Shown piece by piece: positions 27,541 to 34,585 of a stretch of DNA of 64,000 nucleotides. The stretch covers positions 1 through 64,000 of IMG/VR virus record IMGVR_UViG_3300040801_001224; one strand, 5' to 3'. The notes beneath the pieces were generated by a model. It worked only from the letters and a program-made list of their open reading frames with translations, had not been told where the DNA came from and made no database searches. The position numbers and the translations under genes are program-made. Numbering within the stretch: position 1 is the first letter of the stretch; each line of letters opens with the position of its first letter. The stretch is from a virus.

Positions 27541-27731
27541 GTTATTACCGTAGGGTTCACGTTAAAAACAAATATAAGATAGACCCGAACATTGCTAACT
27601 TCATGTTTGAGAGTTGGTTAGTTAATAACAATATAGGTTTTGAGAAGTTCAAAATTATAGACCTCAACACCGTTGACGTCTGGTTTCGCAGTAAGCAAGA
27701 TTATTTTATATACGAAATGCTTAAGCCTTAG
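27537..27731 (+). CDS. Family A small protein (64 aa)
   Basis: MSYYRRVHVKNKYKIDPNIA, helix NFMFESWLVNNNIGFEKF, strand NTVDVWF, tail RSKQDYFIYEMLKP. Overlaps by 11 bp the end of the convergent gene. Confidence 0.7.
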   Translation: MSYYRRVHVKNKYKIDPNIANFMFESWLVNNNIGFEKFKIIDLNTVDVWFRSKQDYFIYEMLKP

Positions 27732-28473
27732 GGTCCTTGCGCTCTATATCATCCTCGCGAGTTTCTTCACCGTACTGTATTTCAATGATGTGGCATGGCT
27801 TCTTGCTGTTATTAATTAGTTGATGCCATTCTCGCTTCTGTATCTGATGAGTGTCATGCTTACGTAAGTTCACACTATACCCTTCACGACGAACAGTACA
27901 CTCTCCCTTACTGACAAACCATAATTCACTGCGTAGTTGGTGTCGTTGGTAGCTCAATGATTTGCCTGGCTCTACTATTAGTTCCTTTACCTTAACTTCA
28001 CTATCAACAAAGTAATTATAAAACCTACCCCACTGCCGTGTTTCAAAGTCTTCACTTGCCGCATTGCGTATTAACCAGCTTGACGAGTTTAATTTATCTT
28101 CACCGCCTACTCCAAACTCAAACTCAACACCACTAACACTCATTTCAGGAATGTTTTCTGATGTACGGTCACCGCCATTACAGAATACAATGTCATTATG
28201 TGGGTAGTCACGCTTTACGTCTTCAATTAACGAACAACATGATTTGTCATCAGCCATTGGCACTATACGTACTTCGTCTACCATTTCTAGATGCTTAACG
28301 ATATTGACACGTTCACTCTCAGACATAAACGTTTTGCCTTTCTTGTCCATGATCCACTCGTTAGAATTAACACCAACAATCAAGTAGTCACCAAGCTTTT
28401 TTGCGGCCTTTAGGTAACTCAAGTGTCCTTCGTGAAGGGGATCAAATCCGCCAGTACATATAGTAATCTTCAT
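27721..28473 (-). CDS. Cytidylyltransferase-like/cupin fusion
   Basis: 250 residues. CTGGFDPLHEGHLSYLKAA at about 6-24 holds the HxGH motif of nucleotidylyltransferases (GCT/RfaE-C type), and an SxSxxIR-like NSSSWLIRN follows near 147. The C-terminal half (165-240) is a mannose-6-phosphate-isomerase-type cupin (HQLRSELWFVSKGECTVRRE, then WHQLINNSKKPCHIIEIQ). Probably makes and modifies a nucleotide-activated sugar or alcohol for the glycan genes at 31-41 kb. ATG 28473 is chosen because CATAAATA ends 6 bp ahead, giving a leaderless late start. Confidence 0.8.
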   Translation of the reverse strand: MKITICTGGFDPLHEGHLSYLKAAKKLGDYLIVGVNSNEWIMDKKGKTFMSESERVNIVKHLEMVDEVRIVPMADDKSCCSLIEDVKRDYPHNDIVFCNGGDRTSENIPEMSVSGVEFEFGVGGEDKLNSSSWLIRNAASEDFETRQWGRFYNYFVDSEVKVKELIVEPGKSLSYQRHQLRSELWFVSKGECTVRREGYSVNLRKHDTHQIQKREWHQLINNSKKPCHIIEIQYGEETREDDIERKDPKA

Positions 28474-28478
28474 ACCCA

Positions 28479-28486
28479 TATTTATG
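28479..28486 (-). promoter_or_regulatory. Late-type promoter, minus strand
   Basis: CATAAATA, then 5 bp, then ATG 28473. Back to back with the plus-strand promoter at 28493. Confidence 0.55.
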
Positions 28487-28492
28487 CCAGTA

Positions 28493-28500
28493 GGTAAATA
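28493..28500 (+). promoter_or_regulatory. Late-type promoter, plus strand
   Basis: GGTAAATA, then 5 bp, then ATG 28506. Confidence 0.55.
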
Positions 28501-28505
28501 ATACT

Positions 28506-28865
28506 ATGATGAAATGGATTATAGCACTTCTTTTATTAGTGTCCACTAATGTTCTTGCTGAAGATTGTTTATACGAGTATGACATAGACACACGAAAAAA
28601 ATTCCTCAAATGGTATCCTGTACTCAGCATTAACTACTGGCCCTACTGGTATATGATGTACAACAATGACTCCGGATTAGAAAACACAATATGGGATAAT
28701 GATGTTGGTGGTGGCCTACAGTTCGGTGTACGGTATGATTTTGATGATGACCGGGGTTATTTAGAATTCAAACAAGAGTATGCCACCATGCCTATCAGTA
28801 GTTACGAATTTATAATCTCTGACGAAGAACCCATCATAATTTTTGAATTTCATAGATCATTTTAA
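28506..28865 (+). CDS. Exported protein (119 aa)
   Basis: MMKWIIALLLLVSTNVLAED is a signal peptide with a cleavage site after VLA. The mature part is aromatic and acidic with possible beta-strands and a C-terminal Phe (HRSF), as in outer-membrane or secreted proteins. Predicted leaderless, possibly acting in the envelope late in infection. Confidence 0.7.
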   Translation: MMKWIIALLLLVSTNVLAEDCLYEYDIDTRKKFLKWYPVLSINYWPYWYMMYNNDSGLENTIWDNDVGGGLQFGVRYDFDDDRGYLEFKQEYATMPISSYEFIISDEEPIIIFEFHRSF

Positions 28866-28873
28866 CACCGACC

Positions 28874-28881
28874 GGTAAATA
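28874..28881 (+). promoter_or_regulatory. Late-type promoter, predicted leaderless
   Basis: GGTAAATA, then 5 bp, then ATG 28887. Confidence 0.55.
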
Positions 28882-28886
28882 ATATT

Positions 28887-29066
28887 ATGCTTACTAATAT
28901 TAAATATTATAGAAAGTCCAAGGGTGGCGTCTGGTATAGGGACGGTGCCAACAAATGGACTCACGCTAAAACCAAAGAAAAAGCACAAGCTGAACTAGAG
29001 CAACTACGTGCCCTAGAACCATTTGGCCACGCTTTCCTAATCGAAGAAATCGAACACTACGTTTGA
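28887..29066 (+). CDS. Small basic protein (59 aa)
   Basis: MLTNIKYYRKSKGGVWYRDG with ANKWTHAKTKEKAQAELEQL. Strand-strand then helix resembles the small DNA-binding AP2/integrase N-terminal type. The stop codon lies in the next -35 box. Confidence 0.6.
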   Translation: MLTNIKYYRKSKGGVWYRDGANKWTHAKTKEKAQAELEQLRALEPFGHAFLIEEIEHYV

Positions 29067-29091
29067 CAACGCCACTTTTTTGTGCTACTAT
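29063..29091 (+). promoter_or_regulatory. Sigma70-type promoter
   Basis: TTGACA (29063-29068), 17 bp with GCCACTTTT, TACTAT (29086-29091). A late-type element follows at 29111. Confidence 0.65.
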
Positions 29092-29110
29092 AAGTAGTAC
29101 ATGTTCACTA

Positions 29111-29118
29111 GGTAAATA
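29111..29118 (+). promoter_or_regulatory. Late-type promoter, predicted leaderless
   Basis: GGTAAATA, then 5 bp, then ATG 29124. Confidence 0.55.
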
Positions 29119-29123
29119 TCTAT

Positions 29124-29333
29124 ATGAAGAAAATCGGGTTGGGGTATTTTATTCATGCGTTATTCTGGTTTTCCATGGGTGCCTTATTATTAGGACAACC
29201 CTGGAAGGAGAAGAGAGAACCTGTTACTATAGGCCATGAAATGTGCCTAACAGAAGATAGAGACCTAGAAGCAGTTGTTCACGTCAAGAAGATAGACTTA
29301 ATCAAAGTCGTATGTAAACCTCAGAAAGATTGA
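29124..29333 (+). CDS. Membrane-anchored protein (69 aa)
   Basis: MKKIGLGYFIHALFWFSMGA with a single membrane helix, then a basic, Cys-containing exterior or periplasmic tail. Both a sigma70 and a late-type promoter precede it. The stop lies in the next -35 box. Confidence 0.65.
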   Translation: MKKIGLGYFIHALFWFSMGALLLGQPWKEKREPVTIGHEMCLTEDRDLEAVVHVKKIDLIKVVCKPQKD

Positions 29334-29358
29334 CAAGACCACTTTTTTATTATATAAT
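29330..29358 (+). promoter_or_regulatory. Sigma70-type promoter for the lyase gene
   Basis: TTGACA (29330-29335), 17 bp with ACCACTTTTTT, TATAAT (29353-29358). Confidence 0.82.
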
Positions 29359-29414
29359 AATGATAGTTAGAAACTATGACTAACTATTCTTTTAACCTTA
29401 ATTGGAGAGGACCA

Positions 29415-30587
29415 ATGAAAAAACTTTTATTCACATTATTAACTGTGTTCGCACTATCAGCCTGTGGTGGCGGTGGTGGCGGTGGTGGCAGTGAACCTGC
29501 ACCTACACCAACAAACCGTGCGCCTACTGTTAGTTTCACAGTGGCATGTACTGATTTAGAATGTGTGTTTGACGCAACTGCCAGAGATACTGACGGCACA
29601 GTCACATCATATGCCTGGGACTTTGGTGATGGCAATACCAGTACTACTGAAGATCCGAGCCACACTTATTCTAGTTATGGCGAATACAATGTTCGTGTAA
29701 CTGTCACAGATGATGACAATGCTACTGGCACCAGTGTTAAGCCGCTGACTGTTGCTATTGACATTCACGCTCAGACGGCAACTATTGATATGTTTGATAG
29801 CTCAATTATCTTCAAACAAGACTTTGACCATAGAGTTGATGGTGAGTACACGACTAATGACCTTAGTGACGACTTTGAATGTCTTGTCGGTTCCCTAGCA
29901 ACAATGGCTGGTGCCTGTTCAAGCCCAAGTATTAACTTAGAAGAGCTTGCTATTGAGAACGGGCAAATGAAAGTCACCTTTAAAGAAGGCATGGTTGGTA
30001 CTAACTTAGGCTTTGAGAAAAATTTAGGACAAGAGCATGATGAATTATATCTAACTTTCCAAGTTCGCTTTGATGATAACTACGATCAGTCTACTAACGG
30101 CGGTAAATTAATGGGCTTGGGTGGTAATGCAGACGGACGTAAAGATGGGTTTGTGCCAAGTGGCTGTGATGCTGTGGGTCCTAATGAAGGGTTTAGTACA
30201 AGATTTCAATATCGACAAGAAGGCAGGCTCGCGCACTACGTCTATCATCAGAACAAAACAGTTGATTGCGGCGATCAAAGATATATTGAAGACTTTGCTG
30301 AAGATGACAACTATTTTAGCTTCCGTAAAGAGCAGACTTATACTTTAGAAATGCGTGTAAAAATGAATGATGTTGGCCAAGCAAATGGCACAATGGAATC
30401 ATACATCAATGGTGTTAAGACACGTACTGATGAGTTTGTATTTAGTGAAGACGGCACAATTGGTATTAACAGATTCCTATTCGTACTTTATATAGGCGGT
30501 GGCCCAAATCAAGGATTTGAATTACTTAACCCAAGCACACTATACTTAGACAACTTTGTTCTAAGTACTGAGCGTGTAGTTCAGTGA
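29415..30587 (+). CDS. Lipoprotein with PKD and polysaccharide lyase 14-like domains
   Basis: 390 residues from ATG 29415, with GAGAGGA upstream. MKKLLFTLLTVFALSAC is a lipoprotein signal peptide with lipobox LSAC (Cys 17), followed by eight Gly and a Pro/Thr linker. A PKD domain (about 34-115, YAWDFGDGNTS) precedes a region (about 130-385) resembling alginate/PL14-type lyases: LTFQVRFDDNYDQ, GGKLMGLGG, FSTRFQYRQEGR. It would sit on the host envelope and act on acidic polysaccharide. Substrate and catalytic residues are not settled. It looks bacterial in origin. Its last 58 bp recur at 31353. Confidence 0.82.
   Translation: MKKLLFTLLTVFALSACGGGGGGGGSEPAPTPTNRAPTVSFTVACTDLECVFDATARDTDGTVTSYAWDFGDGNTSTTEDPSHTYSSYGEYNVRVTVTDDDNATGTSVKPLTVAIDIHAQTATIDMFDSSIIFKQDFDHRVDGEYTTNDLSDDFECLVGSLATMAGACSSPSINLEELAIENGQMKVTFKEGMVGTNLGFEKNLGQEHDELYLTFQVRFDDNYDQSTNGGKLMGLGGNADGRKDGFVPSGCDAVGPNEGFSTRFQYRQEGRLAHYVYHQNKTVDCGDQRYIEDFAEDDNYFSFRKEQTYTLEMRVKMNDVGQANGTMESYINGVKTRTDEFVFSEDGTIGINRFLFVLYIGGGPNQGFELLNPSTLYLDNFVLSTERVVQ
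30528..30585. repeat. 58-bp perfect direct repeat, copy 1
   Basis: Coding 3' end of the lyase gene, identical over 58 bp to 31353-31410. The identity begins at AACCCAAGC and ends at TTCAGT. Confidence 0.95.
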
Positions 30588-30593
30588 TAAATA
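30586..30593 (+). promoter_or_regulatory. Late-type promoter at the lyase stop
   Basis: GATAAATA overlapping the lyase stop. It would start transcription near 30599, where no gene follows. A TGTTATAAT extended -10 box lies at 30619-30627. Confidence 0.5.
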
Positions 30594-30598
30594 AGATG

Positions 30599-30838
30599 TA
30601 AGTTTGGTGGATTGTGATTGTTATAATAGTGGCGTCTAAATATTATAATGTATTGTAGTTACAATCCTCCGGCTCTTTACCTTTGTGTATATATTTTGGT
30701 TATATACACTATCAGCCGTCCTAGCAATACTAGAGGTACTGAAAATAGGTGTATGGGGCTTTTGTTTTTGAAGACACCTATGACAGCATATCAAAATGTC
30801 ATACAAAAACAACGAAGGGCTGATTAATTCAGCCCTTT
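30599..30838 (+). ncRNA. Candidate non-coding RNA between the lyase and small genes
   Basis: No ORF of note. Hairpins: GTGTATATA/TATATACAC (30685-30709), ATAGGTGT/ACACCTAT (30745-30781) and TATGACA/TGTCATA (30779-30803). The last two share bases and are mutually exclusive, an arrangement seen in riboswitch-like control. It ends at the terminator hairpin. Function unknown. Confidence 0.4.
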
Positions 30839-30839
30839 C
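30814..30839. terminator. Bidirectional terminator
   Basis: AAGGGCTGA (30815-30823) pairs with TCAGCCCTT (30829-30837), T-rich on both sides. It ends the plus RNA and the minus gene at 30844. Confidence 0.8.
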
Positions 30840-30843
30840 CTAT

Positions 30844-31113
30844 CTACATTAAATTAACTGTATCGTCAGAACGACAATAAGACTGATAGTGTTGTGTGAC
30901 GTTGCCATCAATATCCCATACCATCGTTTCAGTAGGGCTGATGCCTTGCTCTACATAATGTAGATTGCCATTATCGTAAGTCTTATACATGATGGCTTTT
31001 TTATCCTTCTCATTAACTGCCATCATAGCGCCACGCAATAGCCCAATGTCTTCAAAGCCATTGGCTGTTAGTACATCACGCCAATTGTCTTTTGTTATTG
31101 TATATAAATCCAT
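30844..31113 (-). CDS. Hypothetical protein (89 aa)
   Basis: MDLYTITKDNWRDVLTANGF; ATG 31113 follows AGGTGATT. Mostly strand and helix, acidic. Lies within the 767-bp segment flanked by the 58-bp repeats. Function unknown. Confidence 0.65.
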   Translation of the reverse strand: MDLYTITKDNWRDVLTANGFEDIGLLRGAMMAVNEKDKKAIMYKTYDNGNLHYVEQGISPTETMVWDIDGNVTQHYQSYCRSDDTVNLM

Positions 31114-31162
31114 AATCACCTATTCTCGTTTATATATGTATTTATTAAGAAGTTGAGTTCGG

Positions 31163-31351
31163 ATGAGATTAACTGAAAAAATTGTAATGGAAGTAATAAA
31201 TGAATTGAAACCATGCCAATATACAGAAGTAATTGGGCAGTTAATTGGTAGGGGTTATGATAGTTCTGAAGTTCACGCTATGCTGGATAAAATGGACAAA
31301 GAAGAAAAATTTGATGTTGATACTGACAGCATTGTGCCGCGCATCATTTAG
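31163..31351 (+). CDS. Winged-helix-like small protein (62 aa)
   Basis: MRLTEKIVMEVINELKPCQY, then TEVIGQLIGRGYDSSEVHAM; three short helices like a winged helix. The stop lies 1 bp before repeat copy 2. No clear ribosome-binding site or promoter, so expression is uncertain. Confidence 0.55.
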   Translation: MRLTEKIVMEVINELKPCQYTEVIGQLIGRGYDSSEVHAMLDKMDKEEKFDVDTDSIVPRII

Positions 31352-31352
31352 C

Positions 31353-31410
31353 AACCCAAGCACACTATACTTAGACAACTTTGTTCTAAGTACTGAGCGT
31401 GTAGTTCAGT
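31353..31410. repeat. 58-bp perfect direct repeat, copy 2
   Basis: Identical to the lyase gene end at 30528-30585 but here non-coding. It suggests a former lyase gene end or a recombination scar. Confidence 0.95.
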
Positions 31411-31430
31411 AACATCAATAACGACGTTAC

Positions 31431-31453
31431 GAAGGGCTGAATCAGCCCTTCTT
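31431..31453. terminator. Bidirectional terminator
   Basis: GAAGGGCT-GAATC-AGCCCTTC, near copy of the terminator at 30814. The methyltransferase gene stop (31442) is within it. Confidence 0.78.
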
Positions 31454-32029
31454 ATCTTTTTCCAACACCGCGTAAATGTTTTTTTGCACTGACTTAGTTC
31501 TGGGCATAAACGAAATTTTTAAATTATTGTGATTGGCGTATTCATCAACTGCTTTCTTTACACCATCTCTAATAAAATAATCATCACAGACAATACTGCC
31601 TGTGACCATACTCCCCCAAATTTCTAAGTCACTTTTAACGTCTTCATAAAGGTGTGAGCCATCAATATGCAATAAATCAATTGGCTTCTTAAATTGAAAG
31701 TTGATATTTTTGGACATTACTGGGGTGTATGCACGAATTAATTCAAAATTTTCAATACTTTGTGTGAATTGGTTAAAATGGTGGATGCTATACGGTATGT
31801 CTCGCATGCCGTATCCATAATCAGTATCATGGGGGAAACTTGGAACTGGATCTATAGCAGTTAATAACACAGACGGATGTTTGTTCATACCCAACGAATA
31901 AGCACTCCTGCCGTAAAAAGATCCAATTTCTACTATCCAACCATTTTTCGGAATAGCCTTAGCAAGTGATGCCAAAAATAATAATTTATCAGGATGTGAC
32001 CATCCAGGTATGTCATTGTTTATTATCAT
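31442..32029 (-). CDS. Class I SAM-dependent methyltransferase
   Basis: 195 residues. Motif I-like VEIGSFYGRSAYSL, then LLHIDGSHLYEDVKSDL and SIVCDDYFIRDGVKKAVDEY, which match the Methyltransf_24 family of sugar-type O-methyltransferases. Starts MIINNDIPGWSHPDKL, nearly the same as the C-terminal half of the gene before it (NEDIPGWTSLDKL), so the two are paralogues. Likely methylates a glycan. Confidence 0.82.
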   Translation of the reverse strand: MIINNDIPGWSHPDKLLFLASLAKAIPKNGWIVEIGSFYGRSAYSLGMNKHPSVLLTAIDPVPSFPHDTDYGYGMRDIPYSIHHFNQFTQSIENFELIRAYTPVMSKNINFQFKKPIDLLHIDGSHLYEDVKSDLEIWGSMVTGSIVCDDYFIRDGVKKAVDEYANHNNLKISFMPRTKSVQKNIYAVLEKDKKG

Positions 32030-33360
32030 TTCTTTATAATAATCGCCAGGTCGTCACACCCATAACGCTCGCCCGTATTCAGCGTAAGCCCATTCTCTTC
32101 AGCATATTCATCCACAGCTCTAGAAGCATCTGGAAAATCATGGTTGTTATAATCGTCAACAACAATGATGCCGCCCTTCTTCATTCTCGAATGCATCGTG
32201 TCTAGATACTTCTTGGTATCTTCATAGGTGTGGCCAGCATCCGCAAACAAAGCATCAACACTATCTTCTTCAATGTCTAGTATTTGCTCATCTAAATCAC
32301 CAGTATAGATCTCCATATTTTCATGCTCGCCTACATGACGCTTAAATAACTTCAATCCATAGCGATCAGTTTTCCTAAACTTGCCTTCAAATGGATTTTC
32401 AGCCATTATTTCAGATAACAATGTCCCACCCTTCTTCGGTAAGAAGTCATAACATTTCAGTTTAACTGACGAATCTCTGCGGTTATTAGCAAGTACATAT
32501 GTACTTCTTCCAACCCACGTACCTAATTCAACTATTGTAGAATTTCTAGGTAAGAATCTTGCTACTACTGCCAGGTAATACAATTTGTCAAGACTAGTCC
32601 ATCCAGGAATATCTTCGTTAATATCAAAATGCTTTGTGATTGGGCTCGCATATATTGGCTCATTAGATTTCCCAATGGCATGTTTAATGCCATATCTATT
32701 TAACAACTCATGAACCATTGTGTATGCCTTAGGTGTCACTGGCATCTGTTTTTTAATTAATTCTGCATCTACAGATAAAGTGACATCGACATCATCAGCA
32801 AATAACCTAATCAACGTAAACGGATCTTCAGATAACTCGTCATATGTTATACTTGGGTAGTCGTTGTTGATCGTATACGCTTGTTTGAAAAACTTAAACA
32901 TTAAGTGATAATCAATTTCAGAAAGTTTAACGCCGTCAAGTGCTGTGAATGTGTTGATAGTATGTAAGTTAATAATGACTACATTATACTTCCTTTTTAA
33001 CTCACCCAGCAAATCATGTGCTGTTTTGTGAAACAAACCAGGGTATAAGTAAAAAGCAAATGATTTTTTCTCTTTAATAATCTGTTCGTTGATGTGCCAT
33101 AGTCTTGAACCCACCTCGTTGTGTGGGTCTTCAAATCTTTCATGATCAATATATGTCATTACACCATCCATCATTTTGACACGTCGATCATCTTTATCAG
33201 CATCTATTTCAAATAATCCACGGCAGTCAGATTTTTGAAATTTATCTCCGTAGATTTCTTTTAAGTATGACTGAACAACCGCCACTGCGTATTCGGCACC
33301 TGAATTTGGTGCCGACTCAATACATACGACTGTTGGTTTCTTTGGATTAATTTTTTTCAT
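32026..33360 (-). CDS. Two-domain protein with C-terminal methyltransferase
   Basis: 444 residues from ATG 33360 (AAGGA upstream; the longer 33432 start reads into the preceding gene). The N-terminal half (about 1-220) opens with a strand and turn (TVVCIESAPNSGAEY) that resembles sulfotransferase-like P-loop proteins but the Ser/Arg pattern is unproven. The C-terminal half has VELGTWVGRSTYVL, LFADAGHTYEDTKKYL and GIIVVDDYNNHDFPDA, a paralogue of the downstream methyltransferase. Confidence 0.78.
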   Translation of the reverse strand: MKKINPKKPTVVCIESAPNSGAEYAVAVVQSYLKEIYGDKFQKSDCRGLFEIDADKDDRRVKMMDGVMTYIDHERFEDPHNEVGSRLWHINEQIIKEKKSFAFYLYPGLFHKTAHDLLGELKRKYNVVIINLHTINTFTALDGVKLSEIDYHLMFKFFKQAYTINNDYPSITYDELSEDPFTLIRLFADDVDVTLSVDAELIKKQMPVTPKAYTMVHELLNRYGIKHAIGKSNEPIYASPITKHFDINEDIPGWTSLDKLYYLAVVARFLPRNSTIVELGTWVGRSTYVLANNRRDSSVKLKCYDFLPKKGGTLLSEIMAENPFEGKFRKTDRYGLKLFKRHVGEHENMEIYTGDLDEQILDIEEDSVDALFADAGHTYEDTKKYLDTMHSRMKKGGIIVVDDYNNHDFPDASRAVDEYAEENGLTLNTGERYGCDDLAIIIKK

Positions 33361-33361
33361 T

Positions 33362-34585
33362 TTATTTCCTTGTGTTACCGTAGTGAACAACCTTGACACC
33401 TTCAATATCTTCTTGACGTCTCCAAGGGTCAATAATCACACTGCCTTCAACTGGCGAGAAGTCTGATTCAGCTTCACTCTTACTCACACCTGCTTCTTGC
33501 TTAAAGTATGTTACGTCATAGTTATGTGCTAACAAGTATACTGCTGGACCTAGGTCTGCTGGTGGTGTGTCACCTGTCATTGGATCCAAATAATATAATG
33601 GTTGCTTGCCTTCGATAAACGCACCTGTTAGAATGCTTGGTGAACCGAACTCATAATCTACACCTGGTTTAAATGCTTTGCCAACAATAACGCAAGGCAT
33701 GTCGTATTTTAACATTGCCTCTGCCATATTCTTGGCTTGCTTTTCACGTGCGTCCATAATAGCGTGGAACAAGTCATAGCCTAAGTTCTGTTCTTGTGCC
33801 ATCCAACGTAGGGCAATGTTGTCACGTGGGTGACATGAACCGCCATCTCCCATACCTGCTGTCATATACTTTGGTCCCATAATACGCTGGTCACTCATTG
33901 CTAGTGCGTTAGTCACTACATCTACATTCATGTTACCCAAACGTTCCGCAACGTCCTGTATCATATTTACTAGGCCTAGTTTAGCACTAATGAACGTATT
34001 GTAAAATACTTTTGTGGCTTCCATCTCTTCCCAAGTACCTACAACATAACGTGGATCGTTACGCATAATAGTTCTGTAGAACTCAATAAGCTCCTTTGCG
34101 TCACCAGTTTCGCTACCATCTTCAGTACCAATCATTACCATTTCTGGATGAATCATATCCCATGCCACTGTGCCTTGTGCGATTAGATACGGATTGTAAA
34201 TGAAACGTGCGTTTGTAATTAGCTCAACAAATTCACGTCGAGTTGTGCCTGGCATTACAGTACTGATAAGAACAACTAACTGTTCTGGATTGGCATGTTT
34301 GTTGATTTCTTTTAGTACTTCCTCAACAATATGATAGCTGAAATCTTTTGGCTCTAAGTGGCTTGTGGGATCTCTACCATCATACGCAGGATCATGTGGG
34401 GTTGGTACAGCGATAAAGATCATATCACGATCCTTAACTGCTTCTTCAATAGTTGGTACCATGTCGAAGTTCTCTGGAGTACGTTCCTCCAAGTCATAGC
34501 CCAATACGTGATGGCCGCCACGTGCCATCTCTTGAGCGCATTCTAGTCCTAGTTGGCCACAGCCAATCATTGCTACTTTAGTCAT
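33362..34585 (-). CDS. Nucleotide-sugar (UDP-glucose/GDP-mannose) dehydrogenase
   Basis: 407 residues. NAD-binding Rossmann motif VAMIGCGQLGLECA at 4-17, central STVMPGTTRR, and the catalytic-Cys segment GDGGSCHPRDNIAL near 250. A C-terminal domain follows. It oxidises the sugar C6 to a uronate, giving UDP-GlcA- or GDP-ManA-type precursors. ATG 34585 (AAGGAG upstream) is better than 34609, which lies inside the preceding gene. Neighbours are glycosyltransferases and methyltransferases. Confidence 0.87.
   Translation of the reverse strand: MTKVAMIGCGQLGLECAQEMARGGHHVLGYDLEERTPENFDMVPTIEEAVKDRDMIFIAVPTPHDPAYDGRDPTSHLEPKDFSYHIVEEVLKEINKHANPEQLVVLISTVMPGTTRREFVELITNARFIYNPYLIAQGTVAWDMIHPEMVMIGTEDGSETGDAKELIEFYRTIMRNDPRYVVGTWEEMEATKVFYNTFISAKLGLVNMIQDVAERLGNMNVDVVTNALAMSDQRIMGPKYMTAGMGDGGSCHPRDNIALRWMAQEQNLGYDLFHAIMDAREKQAKNMAEAMLKYDMPCVIVGKAFKPGVDYEFGSPSILTGAFIEGKQPLYYLDPMTGDTPPADLGPAVYLLAHNYDVTYFKQEAGVSKSEAESDFSPVEGSVIIDPWRRQEDIEGVKVVHYGNTRK

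Noticed and set aside
29101-29115. Leader peptide of four residues at ATG 29101
   Set aside because: Within 10 bp of the -10 box and too short to assess; the late-type promoter at 29111 explains the real start at 29124.
33361-33432. 24-residue N-terminal extension of the two-domain methyltransferase
   Set aside because: It overlaps the end of the dehydrogenase gene, whereas ATG 33360 has AAGGA at a proper distance.
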